Shown here one piece after another: positions 41,245 to 50,013 of a stretch of DNA of 64,000 bases. The notes beneath the pieces are model-generated. The model saw only the letters and a program-made list of their open reading frames with translations, had not been told where the DNA came from and did not search any database. Within the stretch, counting starts at the first letter, position 1. Every line of letters begins with the position of its first letter. A program made the position numbers and the translations under genes. Origin of the DNA: Halopseudomonas pachastrellae (GTDB taxonomy: Bacteria > Pseudomonadota > Gammaproteobacteria > Pseudomonadales > Pseudomonadaceae); NCBI RefSeq assembly GCF_900114765.1, contig NZ_FOUD01000001.1, positions 256,003-320,002 on the forward strand. Direction: 5' to 3'.

Positions 41245-41441
41245 ATGAGCAGACAACGTCGATCCTTTTCGGTCGAGTTCAAGCATGATGCAGCTGCCTT
41301 GGTCGTAGACCAAGGCTACAGCGTGGCAGAAGCCTGTAAGTCGATGGGTGTCGGAGAAACAGCTCTCCGGCGCTGGGTCGATCAACTGCGCGAGGAGCGT
41401 AGTGGAGTGACGCCAAAACTGCTTGCTCAAAAACCGGAGCA
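41245..41441 (+). pseudogene. Truncated IS3-family transposase OrfA
   Basis: The first ~65 residues (RRSFSVEFKHDAAALVVDQG, then ALRRWVDQLREERSGVTP) are the helix-turn-helix start of an IS3-family OrfA. Homology ends near KPEQ; the frame then continues into unrelated sequence, and the rest of OrfA and all of OrfB are missing. About 65 bp upstream, TGTAGTGGCCACTAATCC looks like the left end of the IS. Only the left tip of the element survives. Confidence 0.75.
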
Positions 41442-41589
41442 GTTCAAATCGTCTCAAACTACCTGTTGCAGCCCCACATCACGATCCCATCCAAGCCCTG
41501 ACTTGGTGGCTGTGCCCAGTCTCAGACGGGCATGTTCGCAAAGGGCGTGTTTGATGGGGCCGCAAAATGGGGCAGCTTCGTCAGGCGTT

Positions 41590-41596
41590 GTTAGGC
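41590..41596 (-). other. Possible attC remnant after the carboxylesterase gene
   Basis: On the minus strand, 14 bases after the esterase stop, is GCCTAAC followed by AACGCC. That is the form and place of the first core site of an integron cassette attC. A matching GTTRRRY partner and internal inverted repeats are not found before the IS3 remnant at 41441, so this is at best half a site. Confidence 0.2.
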
Positions 41597-41610
41597 ATAA
41601 GTTACCGCGT

Positions 41611-43224
41611 TCAGAATTTACTCCAAAAGCCACAATGATGAGCGTTTGCGATATTGGAAACAGACTGTACTTGAACGCCATTCGGTATGAATCTGACGAA
41701 CTGGCCTGAGGTAGCCAGATCTGGCCAGAATACAGCGTCACCGGCTTCAGGATTAGGGTCGCCGTTCCGGGCAAAGTTAGTCCAATAGCCAAGCATGGTT
41801 GCCGACAGCATTCGTTGAGAATCGGTGAACCCCAAAGCTTGAAGAAAAGCATCGTCCCCAAATAAGTAAGTCAGTTCGAAAGCGTGTGCCGCAGCAAAAT
41901 CAAAACCTTCGACCACTGGAATTATTGGTGGCGCCGTCACATCGGCGAACTCATAGCCGAAAAGGGGCGAGTCAACCAGCTTCATACTTTGGTCCAGTGC
42001 GTTGCAGACAAACACCGCATCGCTGAAAACGGCAGAAAGCGCGTATGCCGGAGTTTCATACGAGGATAAAGGGTATTGATTAGCAATTGCTGCGGTGACC
42101 TGATTTGGCGGAGAACTGATTCCTAGAAGTCCACCGATAGCCATCTCGTACTCTTCTTCCGGCAGACCCGCCAACCCTGTCCCTCCGACAAAGTACCGAC
42201 CTTCGTCCTGAGTGAAGCCAAGCATAGTTGGAACTACGCTAAAGGTCCCGGCATTGATTCCGTTTCTAATCGACAAAGGAAGGGAGTCAGTGGTTGTGGT
42301 CGGGATCAACCCAATACCCAGACTCAGCGAATCTTGGGCAGCGAGAAGCTCCTCAACTGGCAGGTTCCGCATACAATCAAGAGGATCATAGGCTGTGTCG
42401 CAGCCGGCTGCGCGCTCGAAAGCTAAACCGAGAGTCTCCGCTTCAGCTAGCGTCTTCTGGTCCGGGAAATACGAGCCACTTTGGATAATCGCTTTGTGGA
42501 AAAGGCCAGCAGAATCAGGCGCTACCAAATGAGTCAATACGCTATGCCCTCCGGCGGACTCACCAAACAGGGTAACGTTATTTGGATCCCCGCCAAAGTT
42601 CGCAATGTTGGACTGCACCCATCGCAGTGCCGCTTGCTGATCCATCAGGCCGTAGTTTCCGGAAGACCCTTCGCCCTCGGCTGTCAGGTCCGGATGAGAT
42701 AGCCAGCCAAGCATCCCTAAACGGTAGTTAACTGTCACAACTACTACTCCGCGCTCCACCAAACGAGCAGGGTTGTAACGGTCTGCGCCCGACCCCGTCA
42801 CGAATGCACCGCCATGCATCCATACCATCACTGGGAACTCCCCAGGAGTATTGGGGGCAAAAACGTTCAGGAAAAGGCAGTCCTCAGTGGAGGAAGCGGT
42901 TGAAGGATTGTTTGTGATGCGCGAGGGAGTCTGTGGGCAGCTCGCTCCGTACTCGGTTGCGTCCCGGGCTTGTGACCAACTAGTAGGCAATTTCGGCGGC
43001 TTGAATCGATTACTTCCAAGCGGGGGCTGGGCATAAGGGACACCAAGAAACCGAAGCATGTTCCCAGCGGTCTCTCCTCTTATCGCGCCGCTAACGGTCT
43101 CTACGGTCACACTGCCTTGTAGACCTTCGTGCGGCCCAGACGAGCCGCTGCCTGACCCGCCGCTTAAGCATCCGCTTAGGAAAAGGGTTGCCGATAAAGC
43201 CATAAAATTGCGTATGTTGACCAT
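41611..43224 (-). CDS. Type-B carboxylesterase, lipoprotein
   Basis: A 537-residue alpha/beta hydrolase. The signal ends LFLSGC (lipobox), followed by a Gly/Ser linker, so the enzyme is anchored in the envelope. Family marks are GAIRGETAGNMLRFLGVPYA near the start, EDCLFLNVFAPN, the oxyanion WMHGGAFVTGSG, and the nucleophile in VTLFGESAGGHSVL (GESAG). It hydrolyses carboxylic esters; the exact substrate is unknown. Base composition is visibly lower in GC than neighbouring core genes, consistent with acquisition. It is divergent from an AraC-type gene that may control it. Confidence 0.88.
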   Translation of the reverse strand: MVNIRNFMALSATLFLSGCLSGGSGSGSSGPHEGLQGSVTVETVSGAIRGETAGNMLRFLGVPYAQPPLGSNRFKPPKLPTSWSQARDATEYGASCPQTPSRITNNPSTASSTEDCLFLNVFAPNTPGEFPVMVWMHGGAFVTGSGADRYNPARLVERGVVVVTVNYRLGMLGWLSHPDLTAEGEGSSGNYGLMDQQAALRWVQSNIANFGGDPNNVTLFGESAGGHSVLTHLVAPDSAGLFHKAIIQSGSYFPDQKTLAEAETLGLAFERAAGCDTAYDPLDCMRNLPVEELLAAQDSLSLGIGLIPTTTTDSLPLSIRNGINAGTFSVVPTMLGFTQDEGRYFVGGTGLAGLPEEEYEMAIGGLLGISSPPNQVTAAIANQYPLSSYETPAYALSAVFSDAVFVCNALDQSMKLVDSPLFGYEFADVTAPPIIPVVEGFDFAAAHAFELTYLFGDDAFLQALGFTDSQRMLSATMLGYWTNFARNGDPNPEAGDAVFWPDLATSGQFVRFIPNGVQVQSVSNIANAHHCGFWSKF

Positions 43225-43399
43225 GATATTCCTCTATTTTTGTTTTTATCAAAGCCTTACCTTAGGCACGAGAGACGGTTTTGGTCACTACCACAACGCG
43301 CGTATGTGATGCCGTGATTGCGCAATGTGGCAGTGGTCACCTCGCTTAACTATCAATAATATTCTGATAAAAAAATGAGGCGAATAATGGTGCGCGCCA

Positions 43400-44395
43400 A
43401 TGCCTGAACCGCTATCGAATCAACGAACTGTGATGCTGCTGCAGCTCTGGGAGAGCATGGGGTATAACCCATACCCTGCACTAAGATCCTTGGGGCTCGA
43501 ACGGCCGAGAAGCAAGCGTGATATGCATTTATTATCTTCAAGCAGTCGAGGTCATTTGTGCGACAAGGTAGCCGATCAACACCATGAACCGCTTTTAGGC
43601 TTAAAAACTGGCGCCAAAACGGTCCAGCGAGACGTCGGAGTTATTGGCTTCGCGGCTCTGACTGGCGAAACTGTGGGAGCGTCGCTAAGGGTCGCGGCAA
43701 GATATATTCGTCTAATTAGTGATATTTGTGATCTTGCTATTGTTAATCGTGGCGATCTGACTGATCTTGTGTTTGATGTGCGGAGTACACCTTATGTAAG
43801 TCGCCATCAGATTGAGGCCTTACTCGCCGGTATAGTGTGCTTCGACCTCTATACAATGAGCGGGGAGCCGGTTTTTATAAAGATGGAACTAAATTATCCC
43901 AGTCCATGCGATCCAGAGAGATATCGGGACGTTATCGGCATGCCAGTAAAATTTGATGCCCCTGAGATAAAGCTTAGCTTGAGAACGTTGATGCTGGGCG
44001 AGAGGTTGCATACCGCGGATGCCATAAGTCATCAGATGCACCTTGTTTTAGTAGAACAAAAATATAAGCAACTCTCATGCTCTAAACGCAGGCTTGCCAG
44101 TCAAGTAAAACAACGGATTGACGCAAATCTAAAGCGGGGGGAGCTTTCGACTCTTGAGCAGATCGCTGATGAATATAACATGAGCCCGCGCGTGCTTCAG
44201 GGTACTCTTGCCGGCGAGGGCACTAGCTTCAGGCACATTCGAGAGAATGTGTGGTTAGATACGTCGAAGCAGATGCTGAGTTCGGGAGTCGATGTTCAAA
44301 CTGTGTCCCAATATCTGGGGTACAATGATGCAAGTGCTTTTTACCGCGCATTTAAGAGGTGGACCGGCAAAACACCATCTGAATACAAAAGATGA
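43400..44395 (+). CDS. AraC-family regulator (arabinose-binding-domain type N-terminus)
   Basis: A 331-residue regulator. The N-terminal ~230 residues are of the type seen in OruR/ArgR-like AraC regulators (GVIGFAALTGETVGASLRVA, FDAPEIKLSLRTLMLGERL). The C-terminal AraC HTH pair covers residues ~235-331: LEQIADEYNMSPRVLQGTLAGEG, then VSQYLGYNDASAFYRAFKRW and GKTPSEYKR. Low GC and many A/T-ending codons mark it as foreign relative to the core. Divergent from the esterase with ~175 AT-rich bp, suggesting that it regulates that gene. The start is uncertain, since no clear ribosome site precedes 43400. Confidence 0.85.
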   Translation: MPEPLSNQRTVMLLQLWESMGYNPYPALRSLGLERPRSKRDMHLLSSSSRGHLCDKVADQHHEPLLGLKTGAKTVQRDVGVIGFAALTGETVGASLRVAARYIRLISDICDLAIVNRGDLTDLVFDVRSTPYVSRHQIEALLAGIVCFDLYTMSGEPVFIKMELNYPSPCDPERYRDVIGMPVKFDAPEIKLSLRTLMLGERLHTADAISHQMHLVLVEQKYKQLSCSKRRLASQVKQRIDANLKRGELSTLEQIADEYNMSPRVLQGTLAGEGTSFRHIRENVWLDTSKQMLSSGVDVQTVSQYLGYNDASAFYRAFKRWTGKTPSEYKR

Positions 44396-44695
44396 AGCAC
44401 TTAGGGAAACGCTGATCAAATCAGATTTGCGCATCACCCGCGCCGAAAAACTGAGCTTTTGATGCAGCCAACCTGTTCTTGGCGACAATGCCCCACATAT
44501 CGCCTTCAATTCCGGTCATTTTGAATTGCCCCTAGTTTCGTAGAAACCTCCAGGCTTTATGATCAGGTTGCCCCTGAACGTCCGTTCCTGGCCGGAACTA
44601 GCCTGTTGTATCCGGCTGGAGACGGCCAAAAGCGGCCAGTTGGACGGGGGAGAACTGGGGCCGAAAGATTCTGCTCTCAGCCCCGGAAATGTCGA
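44396..44695. mobile_element. IS remnants between the AraC and oxidoreductase genes
   Basis: No intact gene. AGGGAAACGCTGATCAAATC near 44402-44421 looks like an IS terminal repeat. On the minus strand the adjacent ~100 bases translate to IVAKNRLAASKAQFFGAGDA followed by a stop just before this repeat, the look of a transposase C-terminus. The rest (for example around 44530-44640) reads like the scrambled end of another element. Too short for a family assignment. Confidence 0.4.
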
Positions 44696-45685
44696 TTAGA
44701 CTGTAACCACGACCTTTCCAATCTGCTGATTGGCCTCAAGGTAACGATGGGCTTCCTGGATGTCACTTAGGGTAAAGGTCTTGGCGATAATCGGGCTCAG
44801 TGCACCAGACTCCAGCCCCTGCAGAATAAACGCCTTGGCCCGTTCAAGGGCTTCTGGATCGGCCACAATTTCTGCATAGATATAACCTTTGATGGTTAGG
44901 CTTTTGCCCAGCACGGTAAACAGCGGGAATGGCGTCGGTTCCGAGCTGAGTGCACCGTATTGCAGCAGAATGCCGCCTCGGGCCATGCTCTGCGTGAGGG
45001 GCTCGAATGACGGCCCGCCAACCGGGTCGAACACAACGCGAGCGCCTTGTCCTGCCGTTATCGCCATCACGCGCTCGACGATATCCTCTTCGTCACTGAC
45101 GATCACATACGCGGCACCAGCATCCAGAAGGGCCTGTTTCTTTGCGCGGGTTCGCGTGATTGCAATTGGTGTGGCGCCGACCATGCGAGCAACCTGGAAG
45201 GCAGCCAGACCAACACTGCTTGATGCAGCGGTGACAAGGACAAAATCGTGTTGCCCGAGTTTGGCCTGCTCGATGAGTGCGCCCCAGGCGGTGACGTACT
45301 GCATCCAGGACGCAGCAGCCTTCTCAAAGGACAAACCCTCGGGGCTCTTCACCACCAGGTGAGCAGGTACATTGGCCAGCTCTCCGTAGGTGCCCCAGCG
45401 GGCGATGTCCAGAGGCGGGATGAGAGCCACTGCATCACCCACCTTGATCTCGGTTACTGCGCTACCCACTGCAACCACGATGCCTGCGGCCTCGTAGCCC
45501 AAGCGGCTAGGGAACTCGGCTTCCTGTAGGTATGCGTGATTGCGAAACATCACCTCGGCTCGGTTCAAACCAATCGCTTTGACGCTAATCTGCACCTCGT
45601 TTGCCGCCGGTGCCGATACGTCCAAATTTTCCAGCGTCAGAACACTGGCGTCACCGTATTCATGGATTCTGACAATGCGTGCCAT
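44696..45685 (-). CDS. Zinc-independent quinone oxidoreductase-like MDR protein
   Basis: A 329-residue medium-chain dehydrogenase/reductase. The N-terminal catalytic domain has IGLNRAEVMFRNHAY and LGYEAAGIVVAVGSAVTEIKVGD. The nucleotide-binding domain carries VTAASSSVGLAAFQVARM, a variant of the usual AxxGxxG loop. Zinc ligands are missing, as in NADPH:quinone reductases. It is preceded on the other side by the dead start of a LysR gene, a frequent regulator pairing. Confidence 0.88.
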   Translation of the reverse strand: MARIVRIHEYGDASVLTLENLDVSAPAANEVQISVKAIGLNRAEVMFRNHAYLQEAEFPSRLGYEAAGIVVAVGSAVTEIKVGDAVALIPPLDIARWGTYGELANVPAHLVVKSPEGLSFEKAAASWMQYVTAWGALIEQAKLGQHDFVLVTAASSSVGLAAFQVARMVGATPIAITRTRAKKQALLDAGAAYVIVSDEEDIVERVMAITAGQGARVVFDPVGGPSFEPLTQSMARGGILLQYGALSSEPTPFPLFTVLGKSLTIKGYIYAEIVADPEALERAKAFILQGLESGALSPIIAKTFTLSDIQEAHRYLEANQQIGKVVVTV

Positions 45686-45826
45686 TGCGGATACCTCGTT
45701 TTTGAATGGGCTTCGAAGTGCGCAGGGAAAGGTCTGCGGCTAATCGAAGGATGAGGAAAATTTAATCATTGGTTGGTAGCGGATAAATGTCTACGATGAC
45801 GTAATACTTGAAACAGAGAGTTTTTA

Positions 45827-45895
45827 ATGGATCGCCTGACCCAGATGGCTACGTTCGCCAGAGCGGCTGAGCTGGGGTAATTCAGCGCTTGTTAA
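45827..45895 (+). pseudogene. LysR-family regulator remnant
   Basis: MDRLTQMATFARAAELG followed by a stop, then FSA in the same frame and a second stop, is the typical LysR N-terminal helix with the usual ELGSFSAAA motif broken by a nonsense codon. Nothing more of the gene follows. It lies divergent from the quinone oxidoreductase, where a functional LysR would be expected. Confidence 0.6.
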
Positions 45896-45989
45896 TGGCC
45901 ATTGACACTACAGAACCAGGGGGCGATTCACACAGATTTTCACTCGATATAAGCGGGGCCTGACGCCGAAGCGACAAGCCCCCAACTCA

Positions 45990-46733
45990 TTAGAATTCCT
46001 GCACGGTTGGGCGCAGAACGATCTCGTTAATATCCACGTCAGCAGGCTGCTCAATTGCGAAGGCGATAGCCCGAGCGACGGATTGAGCGGGGATTGCGTG
46101 CTTGTAGAAGTCCACCACGAAATCGCGGCTCTGTTGGTGGGAGCTGCCGAGTTTCAACTCGGAGTCCACGGCACCCGGTTCGATAGTCGTGGTGCGAATG
46201 CTGCCACCGACTTCGTGACGCAGTCCTTCGGAGATGGCCCGCACAGCAAACTTGGTGCCGCTGTACACCGTGCCGCCAGGGCTGAATACCTTCAGGCCTG
46301 CAACCGATGCGATGTTGATGAAGTGGCCACTGTTTTGTTTCTCGAAGACCGGCAATGCAGCCGCGACTCCGTACAGCAGCCCCTTGATGTTGATGTCGAT
46401 CATGCGATCCCACTCGTCAGTGCGAGCATCGCTGAGCGGTGCAATCGCCATCAGCCCGGCATTGTTGACCAGTACATCAATGCGCCCGTAGGTGTCCACG
46501 GCACCTTGAATGAGCGTTTTGACCTCTTCCTGAGAGGTGACATCGGTCTGATACGCGATTGCCTGACCACCTGCATTGGTCAGCTCAGTCACCAATGCGT
46601 CGAGTTTATCTTTGCGGCGTGCGGCCAGCACTACGCGCGCGCCAAGCGCAGCAAGGTGGCGTGCAGTCGCTTCACCCAAGCCACTGCTGGCGCCGGTGAT
46701 AACGACAACTTTTCCAGAAATGTTATTGCTCAT
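45990..46733 (-). CDS. Short-chain dehydrogenase/reductase
   Basis: A 247-residue classical SDR. The cofactor motif is VVITGASSGLGEATARHLA, NNAG appears in VLVNNAGLMAIAPL, and the catalytic Ser, Tyr and Lys lie in ASVAGLKVFSPGG, VYSGTKFAVRAIS. ARRKDK after the second beta strand suggests NADP(H) preference. The ATG at 46733 follows GTGAGGTT and is preferred over one 12 codons upstream. Divergent from a LysR gene that probably regulates it. The substrate is unknown. Confidence 0.88.
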   Translation of the reverse strand: MSNNISGKVVVITGASSGLGEATARHLAALGARVVLAARRKDKLDALVTELTNAGGQAIAYQTDVTSQEEVKTLIQGAVDTYGRIDVLVNNAGLMAIAPLSDARTDEWDRMIDINIKGLLYGVAAALPVFEKQNSGHFINIASVAGLKVFSPGGTVYSGTKFAVRAISEGLRHEVGGSIRTTTIEPGAVDSELKLGSSHQQSRDFVVDFYKHAIPAQSVARAIAFAIEQPADVDINEIVLRPTVQEF

Positions 46734-46876
46734 GTTGAGAACCTCACAGGCGGGTTTGTATTTCGCCATGGCTGGTTAACCTGGCAGTGAACAAATCTTA
46801 GATCCATGATTGATCTCAATAAATGGAAATGATTGGATTAAGCTATTCCTGAATATGGAACAAATAGGGGGGCAAC

Positions 46877-47791
46877 ATGCTTAACCGCATGGAGATGGTC
46901 AGGATTTTTTGCACAGCAGCAGAGGCAGGTAGCTTCCGCGAAGCCGCAACCCGATTAGGTATCTCCCCGCAAGGGGTTACCCGAGCCATTCAAGCCCTGG
47001 AAGCGGAGCTTGGCGAATCGCTGTTTCACCGTAATACCCGCCAGGTGAGCATCACTGCTTTCGGTCAGGATTACGCCAAAGATGCCAGATCAGCTCTGGA
47101 GCATTTCGATACGCTATTCCGGTCGCACAGGATGGAGCCTGAGCTGTCAGGGAGGGTGGGGATCACGGCGCCACATGCTATTGGCAGGCGTTTCCTAATA
47201 CCGTTTCTTCAGCCCTTGGCCGCAGCACATCCAGACCTGCAATTCGATCTCCGCCTGGAAGATCAGATGACCGATGCCGTTGAGTCGCATATCGATATTG
47301 GTATCAGGGTGGGTGTTATTCGCGACCGGCGCTACGTCGCACGGGCCTTAGCTCCTGTGCCGTTTTATGTTGTTGGAAGCCCGGCGCTAATAGAGCAAAA
47401 GACAATACCTAGATCTCTGGATGCCTTGGCTCAGCTGCCACTTTCAGTCCTGATCGACCAGAAAAATGGTCGCCCTTGGCCTTGGCTATTTGCCGACGGG
47501 CAAACATTCACGCCCAGGCAGCCAGCTCTTATCTGTGATGATCCTGACACGGAATTGGAAGCCACCCTGGCAGGCATGTGCTTTGGCCAAATTCCTGCCT
47601 ATCTGGCTGAGCCCCATCTGCGGTCAGGAAAGCTGGTTTCTGTTTTGGCTGATCTCGCTCCAGCGACATGGGATCTGTTCATATACCGCCCGCAGCAGGG
47701 CCCTGTATCGAAGCGGGTTCGATTGGTGTACGACCATCTTAAGCAGGCTTTCTCAAACCCCGAGTTATTTCCCCAAGGCCTAGAAGCATAG
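46877..47791 (+). CDS. LysR-family transcriptional regulator
   Basis: A 304-residue LTTR. The N-terminal winged helix-turn-helix covers residues ~1-60 (REAATRLGISPQGVTRAIQA, then LFHRNTRQVSIT), followed by the inducer-binding periplasmic-protein-like fold (GITAPHAIGRRFLIPFL, DIGIRVG). It is divergent from the SDR gene with ~140 bp between starts, the usual place for an LTTR operator controlling both. The ligand is unknown. Confidence 0.9.
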   Translation: MLNRMEMVRIFCTAAEAGSFREAATRLGISPQGVTRAIQALEAELGESLFHRNTRQVSITAFGQDYAKDARSALEHFDTLFRSHRMEPELSGRVGITAPHAIGRRFLIPFLQPLAAAHPDLQFDLRLEDQMTDAVESHIDIGIRVGVIRDRRYVARALAPVPFYVVGSPALIEQKTIPRSLDALAQLPLSVLIDQKNGRPWPWLFADGQTFTPRQPALICDDPDTELEATLAGMCFGQIPAYLAEPHLRSGKLVSVLADLAPATWDLFIYRPQQGPVSKRVRLVYDHLKQAFSNPELFPQGLEA

Positions 47792-47816
47792 CTATGCCTA
47801 CCTGCCAGCCAATCGT

Positions 47817-48323
47817 CCGCTTTTGGCCGATTCTGTTGAAAAAGTAGCTGCGATCTCATGCCGTTGGCAAAATTGGGCCATCAGCCAATGCGGGAGTAAG
47901 CAGCATGATGGGGCAGTTACCGGGAGGACAGCATCAGCTGTTCTACTCGTTCAACCTGGAAGACCACGTCCTGGCTCAGCACCTGTTTCGCAGCATCGAC
48001 CAGTGCCTGGATTTCTCAGATCTAGGTTCCTACCTCGCGGATTTCTATAGCCCCATTGGGCGACCCTCGGTTGATCCTGAGTTGATGGTGCGGATGCTCA
48101 TCGTCGGCTACTGCTACGGCATTCGTTGCGAGCGCAGACTGTGTGAACAAGTGCATTTGAATCCGGCCTATCGCTGGCTCTGCCGATTGGGCTTGGAGGA
48201 CGAGGTACCCAACCACTCAACCTTAAGGCTACTTGATGCCGCGATAACCGCTCAGGCGGCAACGGCTGAACAGGTCGTTACTCTCGTTGAACCGAGTTTT
48301 TCAACAGAATCGGCCAAAAGCGG
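47817..48323 (+). mobile_element. Internally deleted IS1182-family element with both terminal inverted repeats
   Basis: CCGCTTTTGGCCGATTCTGT and seven further bases (47817-47843) match the inverse of 48297-48323 without mismatch over 27 bp. Between them is only the N-terminal part of an IS1182-type transposase (47905 onward). The element is 507 bp instead of the ~1.5 kb of a full IS, so it is non-autonomous but could still be moved by a transposase from elsewhere. I see no clear target-site duplication. Confidence 0.75.
47905..48296 (+). pseudogene. IS1182-family transposase, N-terminal part only
   Basis: About 130 residues of the DUF772-type N-terminal domain are intact: IGRPSVDPELMVRMLIVGYC, then RRLCEQVHLNPAYRWLCRLG and EVPNHSTLRLLD. 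The homology stops there; the catalytic DDE half is missing, and the frame runs through the right terminal repeat into unrelated sequence up to 48555. Confidence 0.75.
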
Positions 48324-48626
48324 TCATCTGGTGATTAGGAAACCAGGGAAGATTCAGTTCAATTTCGAATGCCGCTCCACCCGGTTCAAGTGGCACCTAG
48401 GAGCGCTGCAGCATCCGTTGCGCATCACTCACTCCGCGATGGATGCCCTAGGTCGCAGCGCTGGGCCTGGCCCGCAGGGTAAACCCGAGACGAGGTTTTC
48501 CCCGCAGGTCAGTGGCTGCCACGGATTTAGCAGTACCAGTCCAGCCGACAGGTGAGATGGGTTGTTACTAATGCAGGTTCTGTACCTCGCCAAGTGAGAT
48601 CTGCTTCCCTCTGAGTCCTCGAAAAC
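48324..48626. other. Gene-free spacer between the IS1182 remnant and the catabolic module
   Basis: About 300 bp with no credible gene, tRNA or repeat that I can name. The open frame through its first part is only the run-on of the broken transposase. It may be old mobile-element debris. Confidence 0.4.
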
Positions 48627-48653
48627 AAAAAAAAGCCCGCATTGCGCGGGCTT
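48627..48653 (-). terminator. Terminator of the YCF48-RND-DUF1302-DUF1329 operon
   Basis: AAGCCCGC pairs with GCGGGCTT around ATTGC. On the minus strand the hairpin is followed by a long T run. It lies 28 bp after the DUF1329 stop. Confidence 0.85.
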
Positions 48654-48680
48654 AATACGGAGCAGTGTCGGTGTTGCTGA

Positions 48681-50000
48681 TCAGTTCCCGGTGGCGCGCA
48701 TGTGCTGAACGCTGAACATGTCCGGGGTGCTCAGGCTGGGGTCGACCTGGCCCTTGAATTGGCCGGTGGTGCAGTGCATGGCCTGTACGTCGATCATGCT
48801 GAAGCTGTCGTCAATGGATACGCCACTGCCCTGGTTGGCAGGCAGGTGGTGGTCCGGGTGGGCCTGGCCGATGGTGAAGGTTTTCCACATGCTGCCCTTG
48901 CGGTCATAGGCCACGGTGCGCGGGATGGTAAAGGTCTGGGCATCCATGAAGTGCACGCGGCGGGACAGCGGGTGGCTGCCGTCGACCGGGGTGGCCTCCA
49001 CTTCGTAGACCTTGCGCAGCTGCCAAGTGATGTTCGGGAAGCAACCGCCCTTGCCGGAGAACGCTACTACCTGATAACCGTCGCTGTCCTGATGGGTTTC
49101 GGTATCGAGTTGCAGCTCGTTGTGGTTGTAGAAAGGCATGAGCATGTAACGGGTGCCCTTGTAGGCCCAGTTCATGTCGGAAATACGGCCGTTGTAGCCC
49201 TCGAAGTCTTCGATCATCAGATCTGAACCAAGGAAGGCGTCGGTGACCTGACCGGTGGCCAAGCGGCGTACGCGGCGCTGAAAGCCCAGATACAGCCAGG
49301 AGTTGTCGCGCTTGAGGTCGTCCATGGCACGGTGGATGAGCAGCTGGGTATTACGCACATCATGCGGCTCGAGCACCTGCACGTAGATACCGCGGAACAG
49401 CTCCGACGGGTTGGGCGTGATCGCCGGCAGCGGCTCCTGATTGACCCGGCCGGTGAAGTTCAGGAAGTGAAAGTTGAACTTGATGGTGCGCTCAACCTTG
49501 TCGGTGTTCATGTCCCGATACTTCCAGTAGAACGGGGAGATGGCGGCACTGTCGCCCCAGTTGTAGCCGTACTTGTAGTTCCAGGCGAGTTTCTCGCCGG
49601 CACGCGGATCGTTGACATCCGGATCTTCCGGGAATGGCCGTCCGGCCTGCCAGCCATTCAGCTCGCCGGGCTTGGCGCCCAGACTGACGTTGCCGAGACC
49701 CGCCCGGCTGGCTTCCACGTAGTTGGGATGAAGGTCGAAGGAGGTGGTCTCGCCGACCTTGATTTCAACCCAGCCCTGTTCGATGAAGTTGTAGAACGCC
49801 GGGTCGATGATGTCCCGGAACTGGGCAACGTTGGCCTGATTGATGGTCATGCCGGTGGTGAGCCCCGGTGCGCTGGGCGCGGACTCACGATAGGGATAGA
49901 AGCTGTTGTCGACGACATCGGCCTGGGCCTGCGCGGTGCAGGCCATCGCCAGTGCCGTCAGTACACTGGCCAGGATACGGGTGTGCTTGTTGTTGTTCAT
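48681..50000 (-). CDS. DUF1329 periplasmic protein
   Basis: A 439-residue protein with a signal peptide (cleavage near AQAQADVV). The body fits DUF1329, which has a LolA/LppX-like fold predicted to carry lipids or hydrophobic compounds. Visible conserved parts are GYNWGDSAAISPFYWKYRDM, YLGFQRRVRRL and FEGYNGRISDMNWAYKGTRY. It is encoded 13 bp after a DUF1302 gene; the two families occur together with an RND transporter in many degraders of aromatics, alkanes and steroids. Last gene of a four-gene operon. Confidence 0.88.
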   Translation of the reverse strand: MNNNKHTRILASVLTALAMACTAQAQADVVDNSFYPYRESAPSAPGLTTGMTINQANVAQFRDIIDPAFYNFIEQGWVEIKVGETTSFDLHPNYVEASRAGLGNVSLGAKPGELNGWQAGRPFPEDPDVNDPRAGEKLAWNYKYGYNWGDSAAISPFYWKYRDMNTDKVERTIKFNFHFLNFTGRVNQEPLPAITPNPSELFRGIYVQVLEPHDVRNTQLLIHRAMDDLKRDNSWLYLGFQRRVRRLATGQVTDAFLGSDLMIEDFEGYNGRISDMNWAYKGTRYMLMPFYNHNELQLDTETHQDSDGYQVVAFSGKGGCFPNITWQLRKVYEVEATPVDGSHPLSRRVHFMDAQTFTIPRTVAYDRKGSMWKTFTIGQAHPDHHLPANQGSGVSIDDSFSMIDVQAMHCTTGQFKGQVDPSLSTPDMFSVQHMRATGN

Positions 50001-50013
50001 GTTGTTCTCCGAA

